Notes under the pieces: generated by a model | What the model saw: the letters and a program-made list of their open reading frames with translations, nothing else | Database searches by the model: none | What the model was told of the DNA's origin: nothing | Program-made: the position numbers and the translations under genes | Source: Pseudomonas gingeri | GTDB taxonomy: Bacteria > Pseudomonadota > Gammaproteobacteria > Pseudomonadales > Pseudomonadaceae | Direction of reading: 5' to 3' | DNA length: 64,000 nucleotides | Assembly: GCF_013386165.1 (NCBI RefSeq) | Contig: NZ_JACAOS010000021.1 | Location: 276,831-340,830, forward strand | Shown: positions 1 to 7,601 of the stretch, one piece after another | Layout: each line of letters starts with the position of its first letter | Numbering within the stretch: the first letter of the stretch is position 1

Positions 1-21
1 CTGCCAATTCCAGGAAGTATC

Positions 22-321
22 ATGAACCATGAAATTCGCGTTGTGGCCATCCTTCATGCCAAACCGGGCAAGGCCGCGGAGCTGGAGCCCCATCTCAAGG
101 CTTGCGTCGTCCCATCCCGTGCCGAACCGGGTTGCCGTGAATATATCCTGCATGTCGACCAGGCCGACCCCGAGCGTTTTGTCTTCGTTGAGCGCTGGAT
201 CGACCAGGCTGCCATCGAGCACCACCGCGGAACCACGCATTACCGGGCGATGGCCGAGGCGATCGGCGATTTGTTGAGTGAGCGCCAGGTCTTGTTGCTG
301 AATGAGGTACCTGGGCAATAA
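22..321 (+). CDS. putative quinol monooxygenase (ABM domain)
   Basis: A 99-residue protein that is a single antibiotic-biosynthesis-monooxygenase (ABM/YgiN-like) ferredoxin-like fold over its whole length. The stretch around residues 35-80, with PGCREYILHVDQADPERF and then ERW and HHRGTTHY, is the usual family core. Members are small cytoplasmic dimers that oxidise quinols or act on reactive aldehydes without a cofactor; the substrate here is unknown. The start is supported by AGGAAG eight bases upstream. It stands alone at the left edge and faces the next gene convergently across a hairpin. Confidence 0.85.
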   Translation: MNHEIRVVAILHAKPGKAAELEPHLKACVVPSRAEPGCREYILHVDQADPERFVFVERWIDQAAIEHHRGTTHYRAMAEAIGDLLSERQVLLLNEVPGQ

Positions 322-328
322 GGCCGAT

Positions 329-354
329 GAACCTGACGCGCAAGCGCCAGGTTC
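329..354. terminator. hairpin between convergent genes
   Basis: GAACCTGACGC and GCGCCAGGTTC pair with one mismatch around a GCAA tetraloop. The hairpin lies between two convergent genes, so it probably ends transcription from both sides. No T-run follows on either strand, so factor-independent termination is uncertain. Confidence 0.5.
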
Positions 355-366
355 GTTGCGGGGCGC

Positions 367-1188
367 TTAGAAACGCAGCGTCGCTCCGGTGGTGAACCAG
401 CGGTCACGGTCGCCCGACAGGTGTTGACCCGACACCAGGTCGATATCTAAGTTTTTGCCAAGATGCAGGCGCGGTCCGGCCTGCCATCCCTGGTCGCCGC
501 CTTGTTGGCCGAAACGTTCGGCCACCAGGGTCAGCGACTTCAGCACATCGTATTCGACACCGCTGCCCCAGGTCCGCCCCTCGTTGGGCGCACCGTCGTT
601 ATGGGCGTGGTACCAGCCGGCGCTGACGGTCAGGCGCAAGGCTTCGAAAGGCGTGTAGGTCAGGGGCAGTGCGACGTCGGCGCCGTCGAAGGCATGTCGA
701 CGATCCGTGGCGACGTGGGCCTGGGCCAGGACTGCGGCTTCGAGTCCGAGGTCTTCGCGGGTGAAAATCGAGGCCTTGATATGCGGACTCAGCATCGTCG
801 TGTGTTCGCCATCGTCGCGGCTGCGGTTGATGTCGGCACCCAATTGCACAGTGGGCAGGCTGGTGGGCGTGCAGTCCGCCGACAGCACGGTTTCGCCGCT
901 GGCGGCGTTGTGCCGGCCGCTCTTGTACCAGGTGTCGATATTGCACTGGCCGGGGTCATTGATCCCACCATCGTCGACGACGTAGGAGCCGCCGGCCGCA
1001 TGGGCCTTGGAGTAGAGCGAAAGCAGCAGGAAGGTGCCGAAGGTGGCGCCGACCAGGACCACCACGCGCTGCAGGGCGCGGCGCTGGGCGGGTGGCAAGT
1101 GTTTAAGCTGGGAGCTGGAAACCGTTGGCGTTGGCCGCGCGGTGCTGCTGGTCGTTCGGCTGGTGCGGCGAGCAGTGGATTTTTTCAT
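367..1188 (-). CDS. outer-membrane-like hypothetical protein
   Basis: A 273-residue protein. Residues 1-40 are basic and rich in Ser/Thr, followed by a hydrophobic segment (about 42-62, VVVLVGATFGTFLLL) and AHA, which reads as an unusually long signal or anchor region. The rest has alternating polar and apolar strands (for example LRLTVSAGWYHAHND, KSLTLVAERFG) and ends in TTGATLRF. A C-terminal Phe after a strand is typical of outer-membrane beta-barrels. I do not recognise the family, so porin-like or adhesin-anchor roles are only possibilities. The ATG at 1188 has GAGG six bases upstream. Confidence 0.7.
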   Translation of the reverse strand: MKKSTARRTSRTTSSTARPTPTVSSSQLKHLPPAQRRALQRVVVLVGATFGTFLLLSLYSKAHAAGGSYVVDDGGINDPGQCNIDTWYKSGRHNAASGETVLSADCTPTSLPTVQLGADINRSRDDGEHTTMLSPHIKASIFTREDLGLEAAVLAQAHVATDRRHAFDGADVALPLTYTPFEALRLTVSAGWYHAHNDGAPNEGRTWGSGVEYDVLKSLTLVAERFGQQGGDQGWQAGPRLHLGKNLDIDLVSGQHLSGDRDRWFTTGATLRF

Positions 1189-1306
1189 GGTAGGCCTCGG
1201 TGATCATAGGCTCACGCGAGCGCGCGTCGGGTACGCGTCGTCGTGAAGCGGGCAAAGGGGTGTGGAGGTCGTGGTGGTGCGGGTTACAACTGGGTTCTTC
1301 ATTCAT
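1103..1306 (-). CDS. possible small leader ORF overlapping the OM-like gene
   Basis: A 67-codon frame whose ATG at 1306 follows a strong AAGGAG with eight-base spacing. It begins MNEEPSCNPHHHDLH, is rich in His, Pro and Arg, and runs out of frame 86 bp into the downstream gene. The good ribosome site and overlap suggest a translated upstream ORF that may couple or tune translation of the downstream gene. The composition of the second half is that of a shadow frame, so only translation initiation, not a protein function, is argued. Confidence 0.3.
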   Translation of the reverse strand: MNEEPSCNPHHHDLHTPLPASRRRVPDARSREPMITEAYHEKIHCSPHQPNDQQHRAANANGFQLPA

Positions 1307-1397
1307 GCTTGATGCTCCTTCGGGGTGAGCGGCCAGGGGCCGCGTGCAGGCAATGGCCTGGCCTTTACCGAAGTGAAAGGCCGGGCAGGGGTGTTGC

Positions 1398-1423
1398 AAA
1401 AAAGTTGATGAGCCGGCGGCTCA
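1398..1423 (-). terminator. intrinsic terminator
   Basis: On the minus strand TGAGCC-GCC-GGCTCA forms a perfect stem and is followed within a few bases by TTTTTT. It includes the stop codon of the DUF2493 gene, and so ends the Na/Pi cotransporter-DUF2493 transcript. Confidence 0.75.
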
Positions 1424-1768
1424 CTCCTCCAGGGACAGGACGCCGATCTCCATGGCCCTGGCCTGGGCCACCAGCTCTTCGGTGTCGCTGCCGCCAGGAA
1501 AGGCGATCACCAGCTCCGGCTCGCTGTCCATCAGCATGAACTGGTTGCGCCGGCGTTCGGCCTGCTTGCCATAGCGCTGCCAATTGGGCGGATAACGCAC
1601 CAGGTGCGTGCCGTTTTCCCGGGCCCAATCCTCGATTTCGCTGCCCAGGAACTGGTTGCCGCCGTGGATCAGGACGCTGATCGTATGGGTCTGGTGATAC
1701 GCCTCCAGCACCTTGCGGCACATCGCGGCGTTCAGGTAATAGCGCCCGGCGCAGATCAGGACGCGCAT
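1421..1768 (-). CDS. DUF2493 / SLOG-family nucleotide-binding protein
   Basis: A 115-residue protein with the compact Rossmann-like SLOG fold of DUF2493 (YspA/cpYpsA-related). MRVLICAGRYY gives the first strand and glycine turn, ISVLIHGGNQFLGSEIEDWA the GG-x-GSE binding segment, and LVIAFPGGSDTEELVAQA the second glycine-rich turn. SLOG proteins bind nucleotide-derived ligands and are often linked to nucleotide signalling or stress; the ligand here is unknown. The start overlaps the end of the Na/Pi cotransporter by 13 bp, so the two are probably translationally coupled. Confidence 0.85.
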   Translation of the reverse strand: MRVLICAGRYYLNAAMCRKVLEAYHQTHTISVLIHGGNQFLGSEIEDWARENGTHLVRYPPNWQRYGKQAERRRNQFMLMDSEPELVIAFPGGSDTEELVAQARAMEIGVLSLEE

Positions 1769-3486
1769 GGGTAGTTATCCTTGTCGAGCAGGGATTGGTC
1801 ATGGAGCTCAAGGGCGTGCACAGGCCCGGGCGCCGGTTCGTTTGCGCCCAGGGGCCGTGCCTCCAGGAGCCGTTCCCCGGCGCGTTCGAGCACCGGATAG
1901 GCGAGTGCCGCGATATGGTGGTGCACGCGCCGATAATCGCGCAGGACCCGCTGGAAAATATCCCCCGATTCGGCCCAGGTGCTCTTGTCGGCACTGAGTT
2001 TGCGGAAGTGTTCGCGGCTGGCGCTGGCTTCCAGACGGCGAATGACCTCCTTGCGTTCGACCAGGCGATGGGCGGTGGTGATGTCTTCGCGCAGGAACAC
2101 GGTGACCGCCAGGCTCAGGCTTTCGCGCAACTCCTCGTGCAGCGGATAGATGTGCCCCAGCTCGAACTCGGAGAAGCGTTCGCCACGGCGCCGGCGGCGC
2201 GCCGCCAACTGGGCGAGGTTGGTGGAGAGGATGTCGCCGGCATGCTCCAGGTTGATCACGAACATCAGGATTTCCTGGGCGCGGTCGGCATCCTCGTCGC
2301 TCAGGCCGTCCTGGCCGATATCCGCCAGGTAAGCGCGGATCGCCGCGCTGAGCAGGTCCAGGGACTGGTCGAGCTGACGGATCTCCTCGGCCGAGACTTC
2401 GCCGGGTTTCTGGAACAACTGCAGCACCCGATCGAGCATCACCGAGAGCATGTCGGCGATGCGCAAGGCTTCGCGCACGGCATTCGACAGGCCGATATTG
2501 GCCACTTCCAGGCCGGCTTCGTCGAGGTACTGCGGCATGCCCGGATCGGCGGCCTGCTCCGGCGCCGGCAGCAGGCGTGTCAGGCCCTTGGCGAGCCCGT
2601 CCACCCAGCCGATGAAGCCCAGGGCCAGGAGCAGGTTGAAGGCGATATGCAGGTAGACCACCAGATGGGCGGGTGCGATTGCGCTGTCGGCGAGGCTCTT
2701 GCCCAGCAGAGGGGCGAACGGTAGCACCAGCAACGCCCCGAACAGCCGCACCAGCAGATTGCCCAGGGGCAAGCGACGGGCTACCGGGGTCGCGGCATTC
2801 ATGACCGAGGGCAGGGCGCCGCCGATATTGACCCCGAGCACCAGGGCCAGGGTGGTGACCGGCGACAGGGTGGCGGTGCCGGCCAGGGAGGCGATCAGCA
2901 GGATCACCGCGACGCTGGAATGACACATCCAAGTCAGCACCACCGCCACCAGCAGGGCGATCAGCAGGTCACCGTCCAGGCCTTGCATGATCACATGGAA
3001 CAGCGGCGTGCTTTCCATCTGGCCGAGGGCGGCGCTCAGCAGGCTCAGGGCGAGCAGCATCAGGCCCAGGCCGATCAGGGCGCAGCCGATGCTTTCATAA
3101 CGTGAGTCATCGCGCAGGCGGAACACCACGAAACCCGCCAGCAGCACCAGGGGGATGGCGATCGAGGTGTCGAAACTGAGCAGTTGCGCGACCAGGGTCG
3201 AGCCGATATTGGCCCCCAGCATCACCGCCAGCGCCGGAGCGAGACTGAGGGTGCCGGCGGCGGTGAAGGAGGTGGCCATCAGGCTTACCGCGGTACTGCT
3301 TTGCAGCACGGTGGTGATGCCGATGCCGCAGAGCAGGGCCTTCCAGCGTTTATCGAGGTTGCGGCCCAGGCCATTGCGCAACTGGGTGCCGAAGCCGCGC
3401 AGCAAGGCGGTTGAAATCATGTGGGTGCCCCACAGCAACAGGGCAATGGCGCCGGCGAGGTGGATCAACAGAGCGGTTCCAGACAT
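1756..3486 (-). CDS. Na+/phosphate cotransporter family protein
   Basis: A 576-residue inner-membrane protein. Two Na_Pi_cotrans repeats span roughly residues 15-300. Each has the repeated core with the QSS-like motif: VLQSSTAVSLMATSF at about 60 and MCHSSVAVILLIASL in the second half. The C-terminal 230 residues are soluble, helical and PhoU-like (EEIRQLDQSLDLLSAAIRAYL and after). The family moves phosphate with sodium, and the PhoU-like tail probably regulates flux. It lies upstream of and overlaps the DUF2493 gene. The ATG at 3486 is retained as the first Met ahead of transmembrane helix 1. Confidence 0.9.
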   Translation of the reverse strand: MSGTALLIHLAGAIALLLWGTHMISTALLRGFGTQLRNGLGRNLDKRWKALLCGIGITTVLQSSTAVSLMATSFTAAGTLSLAPALAVMLGANIGSTLVAQLLSFDTSIAIPLVLLAGFVVFRLRDDSRYESIGCALIGLGLMLLALSLLSAALGQMESTPLFHVIMQGLDGDLLIALLVAVVLTWMCHSSVAVILLIASLAGTATLSPVTTLALVLGVNIGGALPSVMNAATPVARRLPLGNLLVRLFGALLVLPFAPLLGKSLADSAIAPAHLVVYLHIAFNLLLALGFIGWVDGLAKGLTRLLPAPEQAADPGMPQYLDEAGLEVANIGLSNAVREALRIADMLSVMLDRVLQLFQKPGEVSAEEIRQLDQSLDLLSAAIRAYLADIGQDGLSDEDADRAQEILMFVINLEHAGDILSTNLAQLAARRRRRGERFSEFELGHIYPLHEELRESLSLAVTVFLREDITTAHRLVERKEVIRRLEASASREHFRKLSADKSTWAESGDIFQRVLRDYRRVHHHIAALAYPVLERAGERLLEARPLGANEPAPGPVHALELHDQSLLDKDNYPCAS

Positions 3487-3510
3487 GAGGATTCTCCACG
3501 TACTGGTTTT

Positions 3511-3726
3511 TTACTTTCTGGGTGGGCGCAGCAACCTCACCGAGACACGACTGATGGTGCTGGAGAACGCCAGCAGGTAGCGCATTTCGATAGCGGTCAG
3601 CGTCCCGCGAACATAGAGCTTTACGGTGACCCGCCTGACCACTTTTGCCGCTTTGGTCAGGAACAGGACCGACAGCGCCCGATAGCTGTAGTCGAGCACG
3701 GCGAGGAACTGCGAGAGTGGTTCCAT
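3511..3726 (-). CDS. small basic hypothetical protein
   Basis: A 71-residue frame that starts MEPLSQFLAVLDYSYRAL and ends RLLRPPRK. It is strongly basic and has one moderately hydrophobic stretch near the N-terminus. The ATG has GGAG with seven-base spacing, and the stop is 24 bp before the Na/Pi cotransporter, so it may be the first gene of that transcript. I do not recognise the family. The ribosome site and position favour a real gene, but the short length leaves doubt. Confidence 0.5.
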   Translation of the reverse strand: MEPLSQFLAVLDYSYRALSVLFLTKAAKVVRRVTVKLYVRGTLTAIEMRYLLAFSSTISRVSVRLLRPPRK

Positions 3727-3781
3727 GGTGGGCTCCGGGGGTGGCCGGTTTTTGGCGGACGATATCGCGAGCGGCGCGAAG

Positions 3782-3866
3782 CCTGTAGGAGCCAGCTTGC
3801 TGGCGATGGCGACCTCAAGGTCGCCTCAGCCTGCCGGCTGATCGCGAGCAAGCTCGCTCCTACAGG
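3782..3866. repeat. REP/REPIN pair
   Basis: Two inverted REP units, CCTGTAGGAGCCAGCTTGCTGGCG and GCGAGCTCGCTCCTACAGG-like, enclose a short spacer between the small basic gene and mgtA. This is the standard Pseudomonas REPIN arrangement and can fold into one long hairpin. Confidence 0.85.
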
Positions 3867-3890
3867 TTCGGGGTTATCTCTGGAACCGTG

Positions 3891-6602
3891 TCAGAACCAC
3901 TGCTTGAAGCGGCGGATGTAGAACACTTTCATGCTCTGGGCCACCACGCAGTAGGCCAACAAAGTGCCCACCAGCCATGGGAAGTACGCCAGCGGCAACG
4001 GCACCAAGCCCACCAACGTGCCCAGTTGCGAGAACGGCAGGTAGATGCCGATGGACACCGCCAGGCAGGTCATGACGATGATCGGCAATGAGGCGGTGCT
4101 CTGGAAGAACGGGATCTTCTGGGTCCGCAGCATATGCACCACCAGCGTCTGCGACAGCAGGCCTTCGATAAACCAGCCGGACTGGAACAGGGCCTGGGCT
4201 TCCACGCTGTTGGCGGCGAACACGTACCACATCAGGGCAAAGGTGGTCATGTCGAAGATCGACGAGGTCGGCCCGATCCACAGCATGAAACGCCCGATGT
4301 TCTTCGCATCCCACTTGCGTGGCTTGCGCAGGTACTCCTTGTCCATCTTGTCCCACGGCAGGGCCAGCTGGGAGATGTCGTAGATCAGGTTCTGCAGCAG
4401 CAGGTGGATCGACAGCATCGGCAGGAACGGGATGAACGCACTGGCCACCAGCACCGAGAACACGTTGCCAAAATTCGAGCTGGCGGTCATGTTCAGGTAC
4501 TTCATGATATTGCCGAAGGTTTCGCGGCCCTTGAGCACACCTTCTTCCAGCACCATCAGGCTCTTTTCCAGCAGGATGATGTCGGCCGACTCCTTGGCGA
4601 TGTCGGTGCCGCTGTCCACCGAGATCCCGACGTCGGCATCCCGCAGGGCCGGGGCATCGTTGATGCCGTCGCCGAGGAAGCCGACGGTATGGCCGTTGGA
4701 TTGCAGGGCCTTGAGCACCCGGGATTTCTGCAGCGGGGTCAGCTTGGCGAACACCGTGCGTTCCTCGACCCGCAGCTTGAGGGTCGCCTCGTCCATGTGC
4801 TCGATGTCGTGGCCCAGCAGCGGCAGGCCTGGCTCCAGTCCGACTTCGCGGCAGATCTTGCAGGTGACCACGGCGTTGTCGCCGGTCAGGACCTTGACCG
4901 TGACCCCGATGTCACGCAGGGCGGCAATCGCCGGCCCTGCGGTTTCCTTCGGTGGATCGAGGAAGGTCAGGAACCCGCGGATAACCAGGTCACGCTCGTC
5001 GGCGGTCTTGTACTGCCCCTTGGTTTGCGGCTTGAGAATATCGCGGGTCGCCAGCAGCAGGACACGGAAACCGTCCTTGTTGTAGTCATTGGCCAGGGCC
5101 AGCAGGCTCTTGCGCCGCTGCTCGTCCAGGGCGATGACGTTGTTGCCCTCCATGACGTGGCTGGAGATGCTGAGCATTTCCTCGACCGCGCCCTTGCACA
5201 CCAGCAGGTGATCGGCGTGGCTGTCCTGGACGATGATCGACAGGCGTCGGCGGACGAAGTCGAAGGGCAGTTCATCGACCTTGCTGTAGGCGAACGGCTC
5301 CTGGAAGTTGGGGTTCTCCCGGGAGAATTGCAGGACCGCCTGGTCCATCAGGTTCTTCATGCCGCTCTGGTGATGGCTGTTGAGCCAGGCCAGGCCGAGT
5401 ACGGCGTCATTGCGCTGGCCCGCGGCGTCGACGTGGTGTTCGAGGATGATCTTGTCCTGGGTCAGGGTGCCGGTCTTGTCGGTGCACAGTACGTCCATGG
5501 AACCGAAGTTCTGGATGGCGTTCAGGCGTTTGACCACCACTTTGCGCCGGGCCATGGCCATGGCGCCCTTGGCAAGGTTGGCGCTGACGATCATCGGCAG
5601 CATTTCCGGGGTCAGGCCCACCGCGACCGCCAGGGCGAAGAGCAGGGCATCGCTCCAGTCACCCTTGGAAAAGCCGTTGAGCAGGAACACGATCGGCACC
5701 ATCACCAGCATGAAACGGATCAGCAGCCAGCTGACACTGTTGACCCCGCGATCAAAGGCGGTCTGCACCCGTGAGCCGACAATCGCCTTGGCCAGCGAAC
5801 CGAAGTAGGTGCGCGGGCCAGTGGCAACCACCACGGCCTTGGCGGTGCCGCTGACCACGTTGGTGCCCATGAAGCAGATGTTCTGCAGGTCCAGCAGGTT
5901 GCTCTGATCGGTGCTGGCGGACGCGGACTTGGCCGCGACATCGCCGAGGGTGTCGTACTTCTCCACCGGCAAGGCCTCACCGGTGAGCACGGCCTGGCTG
6001 ATGAACAGGTCACGGGACTCGATCAGGCGGATATCCGCCGGAATCATGTCGCCGGCCGACAGGTGCACGATGTCGCCGGCCACCAGTTCACGCATCGGCA
6101 CTTCGCGCAGCGCCGGTGTGTTGCCCATCTGCTCGCGGCGCAGCACGGTGGCGGTGGTGCGGACCATGGCCTTGAGGGCTTCGGCGGATTTGGCCGAGCG
6201 GTGTTCCTGCCAGAAGCGCAGGGTGCTGCTCAGGGTCACCATGGTCATGATGATGATGACCTTGGTCAGGTCGCCTTCTTCGCCGGCACGTTCGGCCAGC
6301 CAGAAATCGGTGAAGAAGCTGATGCCGGCGAGGATCAGCAGCACGTAGATGAAGGGATTGTTCAGCGCCTGGAGGAACTGGACCAGGGCATGTGGCGGCT
6401 TGTCGTGGGCGACTTCGTTGAAGCCTTCGCGTTGCAGGCGGCCGGCGGCGTCCAGTTCGGTCAGGCCGTCGCGGCTGGCGTTGACGTTGCTCAGGGTGGC
6501 TGAGAGGGTGTGTTGCGATTCGCGAGCGGCGCGCATCGACAATTTTGTGTCTTCTGTCGCGCGGTTTCCGGCTGGCCGGATAGGGTCTTTGACTGCGTTC
6601 AT
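3891..6602 (-). CDS. mgtA: magnesium-translocating P-type ATPase
   Basis: A 903-residue P3B-type ATPase that imports Mg2+ across the inner membrane. The phosphorylation motif DKTGTLT has its Asp at about residue 375. LTGEALPVEK marks the actuator domain, GDGINDAPALRDADVG the hinge, and ten membrane segments are recognisable. The ATG at 6602 (MNAVKDPIRP) is preferred over an in-frame start 48 bp upstream because AGAGG lies eight bases before it and the upstream residues are not family-like. It is transcribed alone; its 5' leader contains an inverted repeat noted separately. Confidence 0.95.
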   Translation of the reverse strand: MNAVKDPIRPAGNRATEDTKLSMRAARESQHTLSATLSNVNASRDGLTELDAAGRLQREGFNEVAHDKPPHALVQFLQALNNPFIYVLLILAGISFFTDFWLAERAGEEGDLTKVIIIMTMVTLSSTLRFWQEHRSAKSAEALKAMVRTTATVLRREQMGNTPALREVPMRELVAGDIVHLSAGDMIPADIRLIESRDLFISQAVLTGEALPVEKYDTLGDVAAKSASASTDQSNLLDLQNICFMGTNVVSGTAKAVVVATGPRTYFGSLAKAIVGSRVQTAFDRGVNSVSWLLIRFMLVMVPIVFLLNGFSKGDWSDALLFALAVAVGLTPEMLPMIVSANLAKGAMAMARRKVVVKRLNAIQNFGSMDVLCTDKTGTLTQDKIILEHHVDAAGQRNDAVLGLAWLNSHHQSGMKNLMDQAVLQFSRENPNFQEPFAYSKVDELPFDFVRRRLSIIVQDSHADHLLVCKGAVEEMLSISSHVMEGNNVIALDEQRRKSLLALANDYNKDGFRVLLLATRDILKPQTKGQYKTADERDLVIRGFLTFLDPPKETAGPAIAALRDIGVTVKVLTGDNAVVTCKICREVGLEPGLPLLGHDIEHMDEATLKLRVEERTVFAKLTPLQKSRVLKALQSNGHTVGFLGDGINDAPALRDADVGISVDSGTDIAKESADIILLEKSLMVLEEGVLKGRETFGNIMKYLNMTASSNFGNVFSVLVASAFIPFLPMLSIHLLLQNLIYDISQLALPWDKMDKEYLRKPRKWDAKNIGRFMLWIGPTSSIFDMTTFALMWYVFAANSVEAQALFQSGWFIEGLLSQTLVVHMLRTQKIPFFQSTASLPIIVMTCLAVSIGIYLPFSQLGTLVGLVPLPLAYFPWLVGTLLAYCVVAQSMKVFYIRRFKQWF

Positions 6603-6729
6603 AACGATGCCTCTGTCACATCTTCGTGACCGGGCATATAGACGATTCACCTATTCGACAGGCGAACGAATACAAGCCGAGTCACGCGGGTGCGAGTGAT
6701 TCGAATAAGAGGGTGTATAAGGTTTTAAC

Positions 6730-6768
6730 GTTCGCTGCCCGTTCACGAAAGAATGACGAACAGCGAAC
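6730..6768 (-). promoter_or_regulatory. inverted repeat in the mgtA upstream region
   Basis: GTTCGCTG at 6730-6737 and CAGCGAAC at 6761-6768 are perfect inverted copies 23 bases apart, with a further GTTC/GAAC pair inside. The element lies about 130-165 bases ahead of the mgtA start. It could be a leader hairpin or a regulator site; nothing in the sequence distinguishes these. Confidence 0.35.
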
Positions 6769-6888
6769 CGCCTACTGGCTTCGTCCATAATGAAGTGCTC
6801 AATGTTTAATAATGAAAGGCATAACTATGCCATGCACTTACAAGTGGTAAGTGCAGGGGCGGTAGTTGTCTGTGTCAGCGCCAGACAA

Positions 6889-7182
6889 TTAAGTGGCGCG
6901 GGCCTCGACATACAGGTTCAAGGTCAGGCCGGCGCGCTGGAACAGCTGCGTAAGCCCGATACTCTGCGGGTCCTGGCTGTCATCGAAATTCCAGCGTTGC
7001 TGCAGCTGGCCGGTGCTCGGGCAGATACGCCAGCCGACGGAGGCGCGTGCCGACGCCTTGGAGGAGGGCGCCGCGAACAGGGCGTTGCCACGGGCCGATT
7101 TGACTGGCTCGCGGGACAATTTGACACGCATGTTCGAAGAAAAGGCGCGAACGCCGGGCATTACAAAGGTTTTGAAAGTCAT
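6889..7182 (-). CDS. conserved small hypothetical protein
   Basis: A 97-residue protein starting MTFKTFVMPGVRAFSSNMRVKL. The middle, WRICPSTGQLQQRW, resembles the short W-R-x-x-P-x-T-G-x-L-x-x-x-W motif seen in small Pseudomonas proteins of unknown function. I chose the ATG at 7182 because GAGG stands six bases before it. It is oriented toward mgtA but about 290 bp away. No function can be proposed. Confidence 0.65.
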   Translation of the reverse strand: MTFKTFVMPGVRAFSSNMRVKLSREPVKSARGNALFAAPSSKASARASVGWRICPSTGQLQQRWNFDDSQDPQSIGLTQLFQRAGLTLNLYVEARAT

Positions 7183-7601
7183 AACACACCTCACGACCGG
7201 ACTGGCGCCGGCAGAGGCGAATTACGCAAAGAGCATCAAGCCCTGGCGCAGCTCACCCGACTGTGCGTCGAGTCCCGTCATTTTCTGGGTTAAGCGCCCG
7301 GTGAGCCGCATTCGCGGGAACCGGACAGCGTCTAGATACTGTGTCCATTGGGTTCTTTTGTGAGTTGAAAAAAGGCCTGAGCAGCAGGCAGGGGGAATTT
7401 ACTCAACGGGGTGCTTGAAGTCAACATCAAATGTAGCGCTTTGTAGCAACAACCTGAATATAAGCTGAAGTGAATGAAAAGAGCGGCGCGTATTGCGTGG
7501 CCAAGTTGTTTTATTTCAATGGAATGAATAGGTGTCGAGGCATTCGGCTACCTATTCATTGACGCATTTAATCGAACTTATGTTTTCAGTCTGGCAGCGG
7601 A
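7183..7601. other. intergenic region with a stem-loop
   Basis: No coding frame is convincing in this 419-bp stretch. It is AT-richer than its surroundings. The only structure seen is an inverted repeat, AATGAATAGGT at 7523-7533 and ACCTATTCATT at 7550-7560 (11-bp perfect arms, 16-base loop), about 40 bp downstream of the glucosidase stop. It could end that transcript, but no T-run follows. Confidence 0.6.

Noticed and set aside
4134..5774. A 546-codon plus-strand frame opposite mgtA
   Set aside because: Antisense of an unambiguous P-type ATPase gene; His/Gln-rich shadow composition.
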